Assembly: GCA_008921705.1 (NCBI GenBank)
Contig: VFFE01007188.1
Coordinates: forward strand, 365,358-429,357
Direction: 5' to 3'
From: Burhinus oedicnemus
Taxonomy: Eukaryota; Chordata; Aves; Charadriiformes; Burhinidae
DNA: 64,000 nt
Made by a program: the position numbers and the translations under genes. Below are positions 12,994 through 25,760 of the stretch, piece after piece. The notes under the pieces are model-generated. The model was not told the DNA's origin. It saw nothing but the letters and a program-made list of their open reading frames with translations, and did not search any database. Within the stretch, counting starts at the first letter, position 1. Every line of letters begins with the position of its first letter.

Positions 12994-13199
12994 CCTCTGA
13001 CCCTTTTCTTTTGACACTGAAGACATCATCTCTGCTGTAGCTGTAAGGTGCCTCTGTCGTTGATCCTCTCAGTGGGTAAGTGGGATTGCAAGCATTCATA
13101 GATACAGCCCTGGGAGATGCCTTCCACCTTTTTGGTTTCTGACGCGTGATCGTGATTTGTAGTACTCTGACCTCATCCGTGCCAATATTGATATTTGTG
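12994..13199 (-). CDS. Candidate coding exon A (minus strand)
   Basis: A minus-strand frame is open across this 206-nt segment, and its translation looks like real protein: mixed polar composition with Tyr, Asn, Pro and basic residues, and a Ser/Tyr-rich stretch containing APYSYSRDDVFSVK. The sequence has more CpG than its surroundings (for example ACGCGT near 13142). The acceptor is TCCCACTCAG just upstream and the donor is GTGAGG after 12994. Entry is phase 2 and exit is phase 1, matching exon B about 375 bp downstream. A second donor (GTACAC after 12962) would lengthen it to 238 nt but exits in phase 0 and would put exon B out of frame. A basic-plus-Ser/Tyr peptide would suit a cytoplasmic tail or scaffold protein, but I cannot name a family. 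Confidence 0.42.
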
Positions 13200-15429
13200 C
13201 TGAGTGGGAGATGACTATTGGCAGATAACTTGTTACACAATAGAGAAATATCTCTTAAGATGTGCACATCTTAATATACTGGGTCTCAGTTCATCCACAA
13301 GCCCTATAAATACTTTAGCAGAGTACTTTTGAATGTTTAGTGCAGATGCTGACAGACAAAATTCTAGCTGTGTTTCGTATTAGTAAACATCTCAGGGAGT
13401 TGTCTTTCATCTCGGAAAATAAAATCAGAAACTAATGTGTTATCCAATAACTGTCAGCAGTAGATTCATAAGCTGAGAAAGTACCTATCCTGAATTTCTA
13501 TGTGGGAAATCAGGGACTCTATATGATATTTCTATATTAGGCTTGTACCAGAAAGAATTTTTTTGCAACTGAAAGCAACAGAATATATAAATATTCTAAT
13601 TAGAGATCTAAGTTTAGGATAACTATCTTGACAGTGCAGATGTGTGACTGAGTCATTTTAAACTCTAACTGTTCATTGCTGTTAAATCTATACAGTCATC
13701 CCTATATTCATAGCTAATCAAGTTGACATTTCATGTTTGAGCCTCATGCAGATCTGAAATCTAGCTGCTGACTCCTTTAAAAGTGTAATAGTTGTTTGTG
13801 TGACGAAATATTGCCGTGGGATGAAAGACGTTCATGCTGTATGCCATGTTATCAAAATTGAAATGAAGGATCACTTAACAAACACAATAGGAATACAGAG
13901 TCAAAATGCAGAACTTTTTTAACATCTGCATACGGTATTAGTTGAAATAAAGCTTTTTACATAAGAAAGTAATTCAGATATAATAACATTGAAGAGTTTC
14001 ATTAGCACTACACAGGTTTGGTTTCATTCCCACTGAACTAGCATACAATATCATCATGAAACAGAATATTACTTGGTAAAAGAGTTTGATAGGTCTTGTG
14101 TGTTAGATACAGTTTTGAACCTTAAAGTTTTTATATAATCTATGCATCCATGCCATGGCTACTTTTTCTGCTTTATCTTTTAATTGAAAGAACAGAGGAG
14201 ATCCTCACTGGTACTAGCATTGTTCCATCTCAAAAATGTAGTACTAGGTATTTTTCAAGTGTAAAGTGATTTTGTCAAAAGTTCTATGTCTTGAATATAA
14301 GTAGAAAATTCTTAAGATGACTGACTTACCAAACAAATCTGAAGAGACTTTTCCTTGATTCTTAGATAATATGCAGCACATTGATGCTTTTCATTCTAGA
14401 TTATATTCTGAAGCGGAACGAAAAGGACCAGTCCCTTAACTTGGAAACAGTTCACTGAGATGACCCTTCACCAAAGCACAGATGCAACACCAAAGTGCTG
14501 GTTCCATTGCTATTGAAGTCCAGCTTCAAATGGATGATTCTAAGTTCAAGGCTATAAATTATATCGTCTATCACAGAAGAATATGCATGTCATGAGACAT
14601 AAATTAATCTGGCTATTACAAAACAAAAAGCTTTTCTTATTTTAAAACTGTAAAAACTTTCATGAACATGTTCAAATTTCAATAAATAATATATATACCA
14701 ATAAAAACAAGATAAAGAATTTGATATTAGAAAACTAACAAACAAAATCCCTTAGAAACCTGTGTTTTGACTTTTGACAAAGCACAACTTTTTATCATGT
14801 TATATTGCATTTGAATTATATTATATTGAATTTAGAGAAGATCTTTCTTCCTCTTCTTTCCTTCATTCACCTGTTCTTCAAACCAGGAAGATGATGTTGC
14901 TGGTGTTTTTTTCAAACATACTGTGGATGCTTCAAACAGAATGTTTCAAATGACCTACCAGGAAATTCTTTGTATTCAACCTGCTATATTTCTAGGTGCC
15001 CCAGGTACAGAACTGTCTTTGGCACTAGATGAAACAGAAGATGGTGACATGGTAAAATTTGTCTGAACAGCTGTATGAACAGCCTGTAGCAATGTAATAC
15101 TGTCATGCCAGCTTCATTCAAACCCGTGAAGATGCCAGCTGCACCTGGTGCCTTCCATTTAGTCTCTTATAAGGCTACTGCATCTCCTCTGACAAAAAGT
15201 TGAAGACGAGCACAAAATTTTCAGGTATAATCAATGCTGCCATGCACTTGAAATCTTACAAAAAATAATAACACAAACCTCGTTTTTCTATTTATCGATG
15301 TGAAAAGACATATGGCAAGATAGCCCTATGCTGGCAAGCAGCATAATACTGATAAGATGGAGTGAATGATCAAAGACACACAGAATATGTTGCCTTGTAA
15401 CCCGCTAAACATATTATTGCCATTGGCCC
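13200..15429. other. AT-rich non-coding DNA upstream of exon candidate A
   Basis: No further exon, RNA gene or repeat family was recognised. If exons A and B are real this is intron. It contains one perfect 20-bp palindrome, listed separately. Confidence 0.55.
13255..13274. repeat. Perfect 20-bp palindrome
   Basis: TTAAGATGTGCACATCTTAA reads identically on both strands. It lies 56-75 bp upstream of the acceptor of candidate exon A, about where a branch-point region would be. The dyad could be a chance site or a binding site for a homodimeric factor. Confidence 0.9.
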
Positions 15430-16790
15430 CCACAGGTCACCAGCTTTGCTCTGACTTTGCAAGGGCTCAGAACTGAACTTCACCAGGTTTTCTCTGAGAT
15501 ATCTTCACCTGTCTGGAGCTTTGTTTTAGTATGTCTAAGTACAACTGCCATTCTTTTCATGACTGTTCTTTTTTTTCCATTTATTTTTACACTTTCACAA
15601 ATATTTAAACAGCATTACCATATTTTTTATAGAGTTAGTAGCAACAAGTAGTTATGTAGAATGGAATATTTATGACTGCAGAACAATTCTGTGTACAAGC
15701 ATATGGGCATTGTATGATAGCAGAAACCTTGCAAGTGGGAAACACAGAGTATAGCTGGGGGGATATACAAGATATGCAGGCATAGGATGTTAAGAAGAGC
15801 ATATAAGCTGGCAAAGAAGTCTCCAGGGTTACAAAGAATCAGTGGTCAGTTAAAGAAATGCAGACTTGAGAGCTGGAAGTAACAAGTGGAACAAAAAACA
15901 AGTGTGTTGTGGTTTAACCCAGTAAGCAGGTAAACAACACACAGCCATTTGCTCACTCTCTCCCAAGTGGGATGAGGAAGGGAATGGAAAGGATAAAAGT
16001 GAGAAAACTCGTGGGTTGAGATAAAAACAGTTTAGTACGGAAAGAAAAAGCTGCACGTGCAAGCAATGCAAATAAGGAATTAATTCACTACTTCCCATTA
16101 GTAGGCAGATGTTTAGCTATTTCCAGGAAAGGAGGGCTTTATCATGCATAACCATCACTTGGGAAGACAAATGCCATAATTCCAAACAGCCTCCCTTCCT
16201 CCTTCTTTGCCCCAGCTTTTACTGCTGAGCGCAATGTCATATGGTATGGGATATCCCTTTGGTCATCTGGGGTCAGCTGTCCGGGCTGTGTCCCTTCCTA
16301 ACGTACACCCCCAGCTTACTCTCATAAGGTGCACAACATATATAGCTATAACAGAACACCACACAAGCTACTGTGAAGAAAATTAACTCTACTGCAGCCA
16401 AAACCAATACTATCTCAACCCCTTGACTGTATATACAGTAAATTTGGATCTATTGTGGAGTTGCAGATCAGCGAAGTAAAAGTGATAGTGTAAAAGCCTG
16501 TTAGAAAACATAAAAATATCCCCAACTGAACCCTACAGTGAGGAACAGGAACCCATCAACATCATATTCCTCTTGGTGAAGAAACCCCATCATTAAAATC
16601 ACACTTCTTCTGGCTGAGAACTGACAATACTGACATCTGGGAGTAACTCTTCCCAAAACTTCGACCTTAGGACTCAGAGGGGCAATGGAAAGGTGAGCAT
16701 AACAGAAAAGGAAGGTGGATTCACTAGGAAGTGTGTGTAGAGCAGCTCTAATGGTATTATTTCTGTTTTCCACTATATAATTAATTTATT
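15430..16790. repeat. Unclassified dispersed repeat, copy 1, split by an LTR
   Basis: The pieces either side of the LTR at 15905-16406 align in order with 52090-52890. Shared landmarks are a CAGGTTTTxTCTGAG segment near the left end, AGTAG-AACAAGTAGTTAT, a CATAGGATG block, GTGGAG-TGCAGA-CAG and GGAAGTGTGTGT near the right end. Without the LTR the copy is about 860 bp. Divergence from copy 2 is substantial, so the repeat is old. I do not recognise the family; an old LTR or non-autonomous element is possible. Orientation is undetermined. Confidence 0.65.
15905..16406 (-). mobile_element. Solo LTR, avian ERVL-like, minus strand
   Basis: The + strand starts with TGTTGTGGTTTAACCCAG and ends with CAGCCAAAACCA, giving the TG...CA ends of an LTR of about 502 bp. 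It matches 31959-32547 in opposite orientation along its whole length, sharing the promoter region (CATATGAC then AAAAGCTGGGG on the minus strand), the region around CTGTTTTTATCTCAACCC, and the terminal block. No internal retroviral sequence adjoins it, so it is a solo LTR formed by recombination between LTRs. It interrupts the older repeat. No clean 5-bp target duplication is visible (AAGTG left, ATACT right). Confidence 0.85.
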
Positions 16791-19700
16791 GTCTTTCTCT
16801 TTTCTTCTGTAATAATTACAGCTGAATTAAATAATTCTTTGGTTTGACTGATACAATTTTAATCACTTGTAAATTCTTGACTTGTCTTCTTGTTTATTTT
16901 TTGCTCATTTGAAATTTTCAGTGTAGCAAATACACATAATCTATTACATGGTCTGGGACAGGTTCTACCTACCTGGGTCATCATATCCTGTGTTATATAA
17001 GTAAATTAAGTGAACCAAGATATGTAATCACTGATCTCATGCAAGAATGTACACATGATTTATATGGCACTTTATTCTATAGATTTTGCAAATAAAATGT
17101 GAAAAAAATCCCATTCCACAATATCCCAAATCTATGAGAGGAAACAGTTCTGTAAAGACAACCTTTCCAAGTGACTTGTACTACATACTGTCAATTTTCA
17201 ACTATACACCTCTTACACCTTTTACACACAAAGGACAGTTCCTCCTTCCTCCCAACAAAATTCTCTTTTATGCACAACTGATCCTTAGACTTGTATCATC
17301 CAAAACTGATCACCAGAGTATCAGAATAGTTAAGGAAATTAATTCTTAGAATGGACTTAGTCATCCTGTAGTATCCATAGCCCTCATCTTTGTCTCATCT
17401 TCCCCTCTCACTAATACCATCTAAGAACATTCTCATGACATCCACTTCCACAAACAGCTGTTGTAGTTTGTGGAACATCCTGACAGAAAATATGCCAGAT
17501 GGCAATCATCGCAGGTAGTAGAGCTGCCAAACAATGTACAAATTTTGTACTCTTCTTTTCCAGAGGGCTATATTAAATATGGGAAATAAATAGGAAAATG
17601 ATAACATAAAATGGTAATATCATTATGGATAAGAGTTGACTCTAGGACAAATTCTGAACAGTATATGTGCTAAATTGCACACCTCCACATGTACACACAT
17701 ACACCCACATACCCACGCACTGACACTTATGAAAGTTACTGAGATGTATTCATATATCATCTAAGATGTACTCACACTTCTTTTTGTATATGCAAATGAG
17801 AAAATGTGGGTAAAATATAAAGGCCCACCTTTTAAAATTTTGAATAGTCTTTTAGTATGTTTTTAATCAGCTGTGATTATTTTTCCTTTCCAACTCTCTG
17901 TCTCAAGGATAATCTGCCTTTTAGAATGTCCCTCTTCTGACTACTTTATTAACGAATTTTCATTTGTATTTTAATGAATTTTCAGAACTTAATCTCAGAG
18001 GTGGCCAGTGGTTACGTTCCATCTGACTTCTAGAGCATGGTGCCTGGACTTCCTCAACACAGAGAATCAGTACCAATTTTATCAAGCTATATAGTGATGA
18101 AAATACAGAACATTTCTCTTACAGACCTATTCTTGGTGATGTTGGTACTAATGCATAAAAGCAACTCTTTGCAAAGCTAACAAATTGCTAGACCATAGTA
18201 ATAATTTTCCTGGATCAAGGATTTTGGACCATTTAGGTATATGATATGATTTACCTTACCAATATGTACGGTTAACCCCTATGGATAAAAGAAGTTGAAA
18301 AATACAGAGTGCAGAACAGATTTGTCATAGTTTAAAGATGGGAAAGCAACAATCTTATTTCATTTTCAAGAGTGTTGGTCTGGACTGATTCTCTTTAGCA
18401 AAGCACAGGATTATAAGGGAAACCTTTACTGCTGTTATTCCTTTGAACAATTTCAGAACACACCCACAAAGACATCCTTGCTTATGGGACTTGACTTGCT
18501 CCTTGTTTAGAACTTATGCTGTCATGCATGGAAAGGTAGCAGGGGACATGGATAGAGGAAGCCCTGTATTTGCTGGCAGATACATGGCTTTTTAGGCTGA
18601 CTCCTGCTATCAAGTCTTCTATAGATGGTTCCTGCTACAGCAAGTAAGATGAATGAAGTAAAACAGTTGTGTTGTCCAAACTAGTAACACATGAAACACA
18701 TAATTTTACTGCTGCACACAGTCCTTGAAAATTGCCTAGCAGATCAAAAAATCCTTGAGTAGTCAAGGATCTGCCTGAAAGAGCTAGAGAAGAAAAGCAG
18801 GTCCTTGGAGACAGGCTGGGAGAGCAGGCAGCACACACAGATCTGACAATTCCACAGTGATTCTGTAACAGCTGTTCCCATACTGACAGTCCAAAATTCT
18901 TGATCTTGTTCTTTTATTAGATGTTTTTCTTTCTAGACTGTTCATAACCTTTGACCTTCACCCCTAAAGTATGTACTGCATGATACTGAAGGATATTACT
19001 TTCCTAGGCCACACAGTTTTGTTATATTATTGCTCCGGTGTTTCTTTTGTGCAAAGATTTTATTTTATTTTTTGTATGGTCAAAGCAGTCTTTTCTCAGC
19101 TGTCAGGGTTGTACCTCTCCCTTGATTGGTAGCATCACTGAGTTGTTTATGCTCCTGAGGTCTCTGTTTTCAACCTGTATCCTGCTGTTTTCAAGGTGTG
19201 TGGCCTGTTACAGACACTAAGTCCAAAATAGTGTCCTCTGGGCCTGATACTATGTTAGTCTAGCACAAATTTACCCTAAATCACTGGGCCTGCGGCTGGC
19301 AATGGCAACACGCTTTTTACTGGGAGATTTGTTGACAATCCTCCCTTTGCTAGTCTGGAAACTGGCATTTGCAGGTTATCACTCACAAGTCCAGCAAAGA
19401 CGTTGCATACCCTCTCACAGCTCAAAGCTCCTACTCAGCCTAAACAACAGAAAGATTTTCTTGAACATTTTTCTCTCTTTTATCTGGTCTTTGCCCCATG
19501 ATAACCATGATGGGTCTGCGGGTGTCCTGTAATTCTTCATTTTGCTCTTACAGCTGGTTATTGTATGCCAATATAACCATTATTCAGTTTGCAGAGCATT
19601 TGATTGTAGAACCAATACAATTTTCACAACTAATACATACCATACAATAAAATCAACTATATTAACTAATAAAATCATATTGTTATTTCTGAAAGCATGG

Positions 19701-21564
19701 GAAAGTTGAAGACATCCTTTGACAACAACTATGTCACATTACATACAAATTATCATGTAAATTACACTACAGTATGATGACAATATAGTGCAAAGAAAAA
19801 GAGTAGTTTGGAGTAGTAAAACCTATAGAAACAAAATCACACAGCAGAATAATGGCAACCTACAGAATAACGTGGTTACTTTCCCATGTGTTCTCTGAGG
19901 AAACATGTGCCTCTTGATTAGCTGTTACTCAATTTGAATTTAGTTACTTGTCTCCCAATAACCAGTATAGCAAATGGCTTCACTATAAGAGACTTATGGC
20001 ACCATACATAACAATATGATATGACATATGATTATTAATACTACAGTACTGGGAAAGAATATTAATTAAAAAAATAACTAAATGCCAATTTTGCTATGCA
20101 TAATTATCTACTTGATCTCCTGTGACTGGGTGTGCAGAACATCAGATTCCTTCTTGTTAGGTGTTGCTTTTCATTTTAAAACTCTTTTCACTCTTAAAGG
20201 AAATCCTGAGTTTAATGCATGAGTGGAAATCATACATTAAAAGGTTAACTTTTGAAAACATTATATAGTGACTAATTTTTGGTTACTAGACTGGTACTGG
20301 TATCTTCTAATACTGATCCATTTAATTTTCCTTCAATATTACCTCTGTTTTACCTCAGCTGTAATGTTTTAATATTCATTATCCTGCACATGCATCTCCC
20401 ACAATTCTGTAAACTCTCAACTATTATGTATGGAAAACATTAAATTTCTCATTTTAAACTTCTTTTCTTTCTGTCACTGACTGTAGCTAGTGTATACATT
20501 CCTAGATTCCATCTTTACACTCTTGCTTGAAAGGACCTTGCTGAAATAAAAAATACTGTTAGTAGAGGCTTATCTTTGATTTGTTGCCCTTTAGAGGATC
20601 ATCCTGTAAAGCAAACCAGAAGGACTTATTGAGGCCTTTAGGTTATTATGTTTCTGGAACACTTTTCCAAGCTTGTAACTGCAACTCGTAGTAAGTATTA
20701 TTACTTTTTCCAAGCTTTATTTTTTTTATTTGTTTTGATTTGGTTAAGTATATCTGCCAGATAGGACTGGCTTTTTCCACAGTTATATCTGAGCATTGTA
20801 ATTTCCTAGGAAGTCCATGTGGGGTTTCAGTAAAATGTTGGTACATGATGTATTCTCTTACATTCTTTTCTCCTTAATTAAGGCATTTTCCAAACCTTCT
20901 CCACATTTATTTTTAAGGTTGCAGCCTCAGTAGATAGCTTTTTATTTACTTCTGCCATTTCTTGGCAGAGAAAATGTCATTTTTGTCTGCCATTCATCAG
21001 GTGCTTCACTATCAGTTAACATTAGCACTGGCAAAGGTGTTCTCATTTATCAGCTGGCAATTGCTATGTGAGGAGAAAACCCCAGGTACTGCAGGAAAAA
21101 AGCATATAACTGAAAGAATGAGTTTGCGATATTCAGAATCCAGGGCATGAGTTTTCTTTCATTGCTGACATACTTTCATCTGTTCCTGTTCCCCTCCCAT
21201 AGTACATAATTCCTGTGTGACATAGCAACAGAACCTTTGCTGCAAGGAATTTTTTCTAACATTTTCATACTTGTGATTGTGTATTGGAACTTTTTCTATT
21301 TCTTCTCAGTACTTACACTGTGTTTATGCTGGGGATTCTGGACATCTCCCTAATGTCTGACAATGATTTTTTTCAATGTATGAATTTATCAGCCTCCAAA
21401 CGTTTTCACACTTCTGTATTTCTGGAACCAGTTGCTCCTCTCCCATATAGCTAGGCTGCTTTTGCCCCAGTGTAAGCTCTTCAGTAGATACCAGCCTTCT
21501 CAGGTTCTGATAACACTATGAATACCTATGAAATAAAGAATTCCCTGAATTTTCCTTTCTGCCT
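16791..21564. other. AT-rich non-coding DNA
   Basis: No gene, RNA or repeat family was recognised. A CA-rich patch lies around 17680-17730. Open frames are short and unrecognised. Confidence 0.6.
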
Positions 21565-21725
21565 TTCTTAAAAATAGTACTGATTTTCGCCTTCCTCTGG
21601 CTCTCAGGAACCTCTTTTGATCACCATGAGTTTTCAAAGACAGTTGAGACTGGCCTCACAAGGGCATTGACCAGCTTTCTCAGCACTTGTGTGCATCCCA
21701 CCAGGTTCTATGCACACTGCCCACT
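21565..21725 (-). mobile_element. Old CR1 LINE fragment, minus strand
   Basis: The reverse complement aligns with the CR1 ORF2 segment seen at 59340-59490 of this window, just before the reverse transcriptase core. Shared pieces include the GATGGGATGCAC, GTGCTGAG-GAGCTGG, TTGAAAGGTCATGG and CTGAGAGGCAG-type blocks in the same order. The fragment is diverged and has neither end of the element. Confidence 0.75.
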
Positions 21726-22491
21726 GCAAGTTTTTAGTGGTCTATTGATTCGTGCAACTTTGTTTTTCAGAGACCAGTCATTTTTCTCTCCTTAATGATT
21801 CACTAACCAGGAACACTTCAGTCCATCCCTTTTCTGATGTCTCACATTGACACTTATACCAAAAAGTGAGGCTGTAATTAATCCACAGTTTTAATTTCCT
21901 GCTTTGGAATTCTAAAGCTAACTTGCTCTTTAAATTCATCTTTGGAAGGCATTGAGCTTGTGAACAATACTCTATTTGTTGTCAATACCTTTATATGCAA
22001 TAATTTGCTTTAAATACTTTTATGATGACTACCCTTTCAGGAGTAAACTGAAAGATGGAACAAAGACAATGTCCTAGGGGCTGCCTTACCTGTAGAAACC
22101 CTGGCACCTGACAGGTAGATAAAATAGAATGGATGGAGTAAATGCAAGCTTTCTATAACCTATAAAGAGACGGCAGATTGACTTCTTGTAATCTCCCCGT
22201 TACCATGTCTTTATTTTTGGGTGTGGATTATTTTTTGCTGTTCTTTAATGACTGGTAGCAGGGAATCATCTTCAGCACAGGAAGTTTTACTCATGACTGC
22301 TTCGTATTCATTGAGGGGATTAAAGTGAAGACAAAGCTGACATAAGTGAAGCTGACAGTGAGTTGAAAAAAGGAAAAAGGAAAGAAAAAAGTTATGAAAT
22401 AGGAAGAAAGTCTTCATCCTGTACTATTTTGGAAAGGCCCTTCAAAATACATAAGGGAGATTCCTGAGAGGGTTCTCTTCATTTGGACAAT
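21726..22491. other. Non-coding DNA between CR1 copies
   Basis: No gene is supported. The first part may hold more decayed CR1 that I cannot align by eye. The rest is unique-looking AT-rich sequence. Confidence 0.5.
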
Positions 22492-23864
22492 TTGAAGAAC
22501 TATAGGCCAGTCAGTCTCACCTCTGTGCCAGCAAGATCATGGAACAGATCTTCCTGGAAACTCTGCTAAGGCACATGGGAAATAAGGAGGTGATTGGTAG
22601 CAACTAACATGGCTTCACTAAGGGCAAATCGCACCTGATAAATTTGGTGACCTTCTATGACGAGGTTACAGTATTGGTGGATAAGGGGAGAGCAACAGAT
22701 ATTATCTACCTGGACTTGTACAAGGTATTTGACACTGTCCTGCATGATATCCTTGTCTCTAAATTGGTGAGACATGGATTTGATGGGTGGACCAGTCAGT
22801 GGATAAGGAACTGGCTGGACGATTGCACTCAAAGAGTTGCAGTCAACAGGTCGATGTCCAAGTGGCACACAGTGACAAGTAGTATCCCTCAGGGGCTGGT
22901 ACTGGGACTGTTATTATTTAACATCTTTGTTGGTAGCATGGATGTAGGGACTGAGTGCACCCTCAACAAGTTTGCGAATGACACCAAGCTGTGTGGAACG
23001 GTTGACATGCTGGAGGGAAGGGATGCCATCCAGAGGGACCTGGATGGGCTTGAGAGGTGGGCCTGTGCCAACCTCATGAAGTTCAATAAGGCGAAGTGCA
23101 AGGTCTTGCATGTGGGTCGGGGCAATCCCATGCACTAATACGGGCTGGGTGGAGAACGGATCGAGAGCAGCCCTGAGGAGAGGGACTTCGGGATGTTGGT
23201 GGATGAGAAGCTCAAGACGAGCTGGCAATGTATGCTCGCAGTCCAGAAGGCCAACTGCATCCTGGGCTGCATCAAAAGAAGCGTGGCCAGCAGCTTGAGG
23301 AAGGTGATTCTGCCCCTCTACTCCGCTCTCATGAGGCCCCACCTGCAATACTGTGTCCAGCTCTGGAGCCCCAACAGAAGAAGGACATGGACCTGTTGGA
23401 GGGAGTCCAGAGGAGGGCCACAAAGATGATCAGAGAGTTAAAGCACCTCTGCTCTGAAGAAAGGCAGAGAGAGCTGGGGTTGTTCAGCCTGGAGAAGAGA
23501 AGGCTCTGGGGAGACCTAGCAGCCTTCCAGTATCTGAAAGGGGCCTACAGGAAAGCTGGAGAGAGACTTTTTACAAGGGCATGTAGTGATAAGACGAGGG
23601 GTAATGCTTTCAAACTGGAAGAGGGTAGATTTAGGTTGGATCTCAGGAAAAAATTTTCACTATGAGGGTGGTGAGGCACTGGAACAGGTTGCCCAGAAAA
23701 GTTGTGGAGGCCCCATCCCTGGAAGTGTTCAAGGGCAGGTTGGATGGAGCTTTGAGCAGCTAGGTCTAGTGAAAGATGTCCTTGGCCATGGCAAGGGGGT
23801 TGGAACTAGATGATCTTTAAGGTCCTTCTAACATAAACCATTCTGTGATTCTATGATTCTATGA
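22492..23864 (+). mobile_element. CR1 LINE, 5'-truncated, plus strand
   Basis: About 1.37 kb of CR1 that keeps part of the reverse transcriptase region, the ORF2 C-terminal region, the conserved 3' region (ACTAGATGATCTTTAAGGTCC) and the terminal ATTCTATG octamer repeats at 23848-23864. Truncation at the 5' end is usual for CR1, which inserts by target-primed reverse transcription. No long target-site duplication is expected or seen. It is closely similar to the minus-strand copy at 37076-38020. Confidence 0.95.
22497..23815 (+). pseudogene. CR1 ORF2 remnant: reverse transcriptase and C-terminal region
   Basis: Codes for part of the CR1 reverse transcriptase, which copies the element's RNA into the genome at nicked DNA. 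The longest frame (22644-23138, 164 aa) has motif A as LDLYKVFDT, motif B as SIPQGLVLG and motif C as FANDTK. The usual FADD core has Asn in place of the first Asp, so this copy could not polymerise. The C-terminal region continues in another frame at 23228-23665, showing at least one frameshift near 23140-23230, then stops. Nothing upstream of the reverse transcriptase is present. Confidence 0.93.
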
Positions 23865-25453
23865 AGTATCATGAAATACATAAGATATGGGGATAGAAAT
23901 TAAACCCACATAAAGTTCAGAGGTCATTATGCTGTTTGCTTAGTTGTTTATGATATTTTAAAACCTGAATATATCAGAAGTAAATACTATAGCATTATCA
24001 TGTTTTATTGTTAATGAACCTCATGGTTTTAATCGTAATATGTTTTTACAGAGATTATTATCCTAAAATTATTATATAAATTTCACACATAAGTATTGTT
24101 GTTCAGACACATTTTAACCAGTATTCTTTCATCCCTATCAATTTTTTTTGTACTCTGGAGTGTTTTAAAAAATATCAATCACCTCTAGTTTTTTAATTTT
24201 ACTCTCTGTCCCTTCCAACCATCTCCATGTGTTTTCTCTAATTCTTCTTCCATTATATTCAACTGCAACAGGAACTTTATACTTCTTAATTTAATGCAGA
24301 CCCTAAGTATACCATGAATAACTGTCTAAAAATAATAGTCATCTTTTTGGTTATCTCCAAGATGGAGGAAGAATCTTTAAATCAAAAACGGCAATCAGCA
24401 ATGAATAAATAATCTGAACATTGACTTTGATTATCATTGATGTTCTTCAGTGAACTTTAAACGCCACTGAAATGTGTGGCAAAGAAAGGGCTTGCTATGA
24501 AAATAATCATCCACAAATAGCTAAATAGATGATTCTGTACTGCTGTACAAACAAAACTCCCTTTTCTTGCCCAACTAATCATGTTTGAGTACTGAAAGAC
24601 TGTGAGCACAAAATGTTATGAAAATTATTTCAGATTTTCCAATAACCCAAATACCAGTCTCTCATTTTCTATTTCACTCAGCTTCTGGACTGTGCAAACT
24701 GAACCTCAGAAAATTAATGGTACATCTATACTGACATGGGAAATAGAACAAGGAACTGAGGTTGACCATCATACTACTGCTCGTTAAGTATTACCATGTT
24801 CCCTTCCTCTGTTTTGGACAAACCCAACTAGGTTTGTCCAAGGTGGAATGTAGGAACAATTATGTGGATTAGTCACTCTAGGGACTGTTTCCAAAAAGTA
24901 AAATGCCCAAGTCTGTATCAGGTTCAATTGCTTGTTTCTTACCTAGTCCTCCAAGTGAATCTGACCAGATAAGTTGGACTCTCGTACCCTCAGGTACAGC
25001 ATAAATGCACATGCTCTCCCCTCCTTCCAGCTGTGCAAAATGTAATCTAAAGTTCACAATTTACAAATACAAAAGTAGTTGGGCTGCAAGAGAAAGAAAA
25101 AAAAACAAACAACAACACAAAACAGAAAACAGAAAGACAATTTTCTCTTAGTGTCAAAAAGATTTTATAGAGTTGTATCTCTGTCTCTCTTGTTTAACAA
25201 CGTAGACACAGCCTCAGTGTCTCCTTCTGTCTTCTTATTTTAGGTGTATCCACATTTAAAATGAACATTCTGCTGAATGAAAGTTTTCAATTTAAAAGTT
25301 CAGGGAAGAGGAAAAAAAAAAAGAATATCCACTACCCCACAAAAAAAAAACAAAAAAACCCCACCAAAACCCAAACAAACTCTAAAACCTACTAAATAAA
25401 TATCCTTTAAAAAACCTTTTTTTCTATTTCTGTAAAATCTTTATTTTAGTATT
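23865..25453. other. AT-rich non-coding DNA
   Basis: No gene was recognised. Contains an 11-bp-stem inverted repeat (listed separately) and A/C-rich low-complexity stretches at about 25098-25140 and 25308-25395. Confidence 0.6.
24814..24841. repeat. Perfect hairpin, 11-bp stem and 6-nt loop
   Basis: TTGGACAAACC at 24814-24824 is followed after six bases by its exact reverse complement at 24831-24841. No T-run follows and no gene adjoins, so there is no case for a terminator. The stem is too short for a microRNA precursor. Confidence 0.9.
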
Positions 25454-25760
25454 TCAGGGAGAGATCATTCAGTCCAATCTACTGCTCAAGACAGGACAGA
25501 TAAAGTTAGATCAGTCTTCATTCAACCAAGTTAGGAATAACACCAAGGCTGGAGATTGCACAGCCTGTCTAGGCAACCCATTCCAGTTTTGGTTTTTGCT
25601 GTGTTCCTCCAAGAAGACTTTGACTCCATCATCTGTATAATCACCCATCAGGTAGCTGAAGACAGCAATTTGAACCCCCTTAGCTTTCTTTTCTCTAGTC
25701 TCAACAAACCAAGGCAAAGCTCAGTAATAGCTATGGGTTTTGTTCAGTGTAGGGACTGCT
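25454..25760 (-). mobile_element. Old CR1 LINE 3' fragment, minus strand
   Basis: The + strand carries decayed CR1 3' landmarks in order: GAGATCATTCAGTCCAATCT, then CAAGGCTGGAGATTGCACAG, then GGCAACCCATTCCAGT, and finally CTTTTCTCTAGTCTCAACAAACC. Many substitutions and small deletions separate it from the younger copies, so it belongs to an older subfamily. Confidence 0.78.

Noticed and set aside
22914..23423. 169-codon minus-strand open frame
   Set aside because: Antisense to the CR1 ORF2 on the plus strand.
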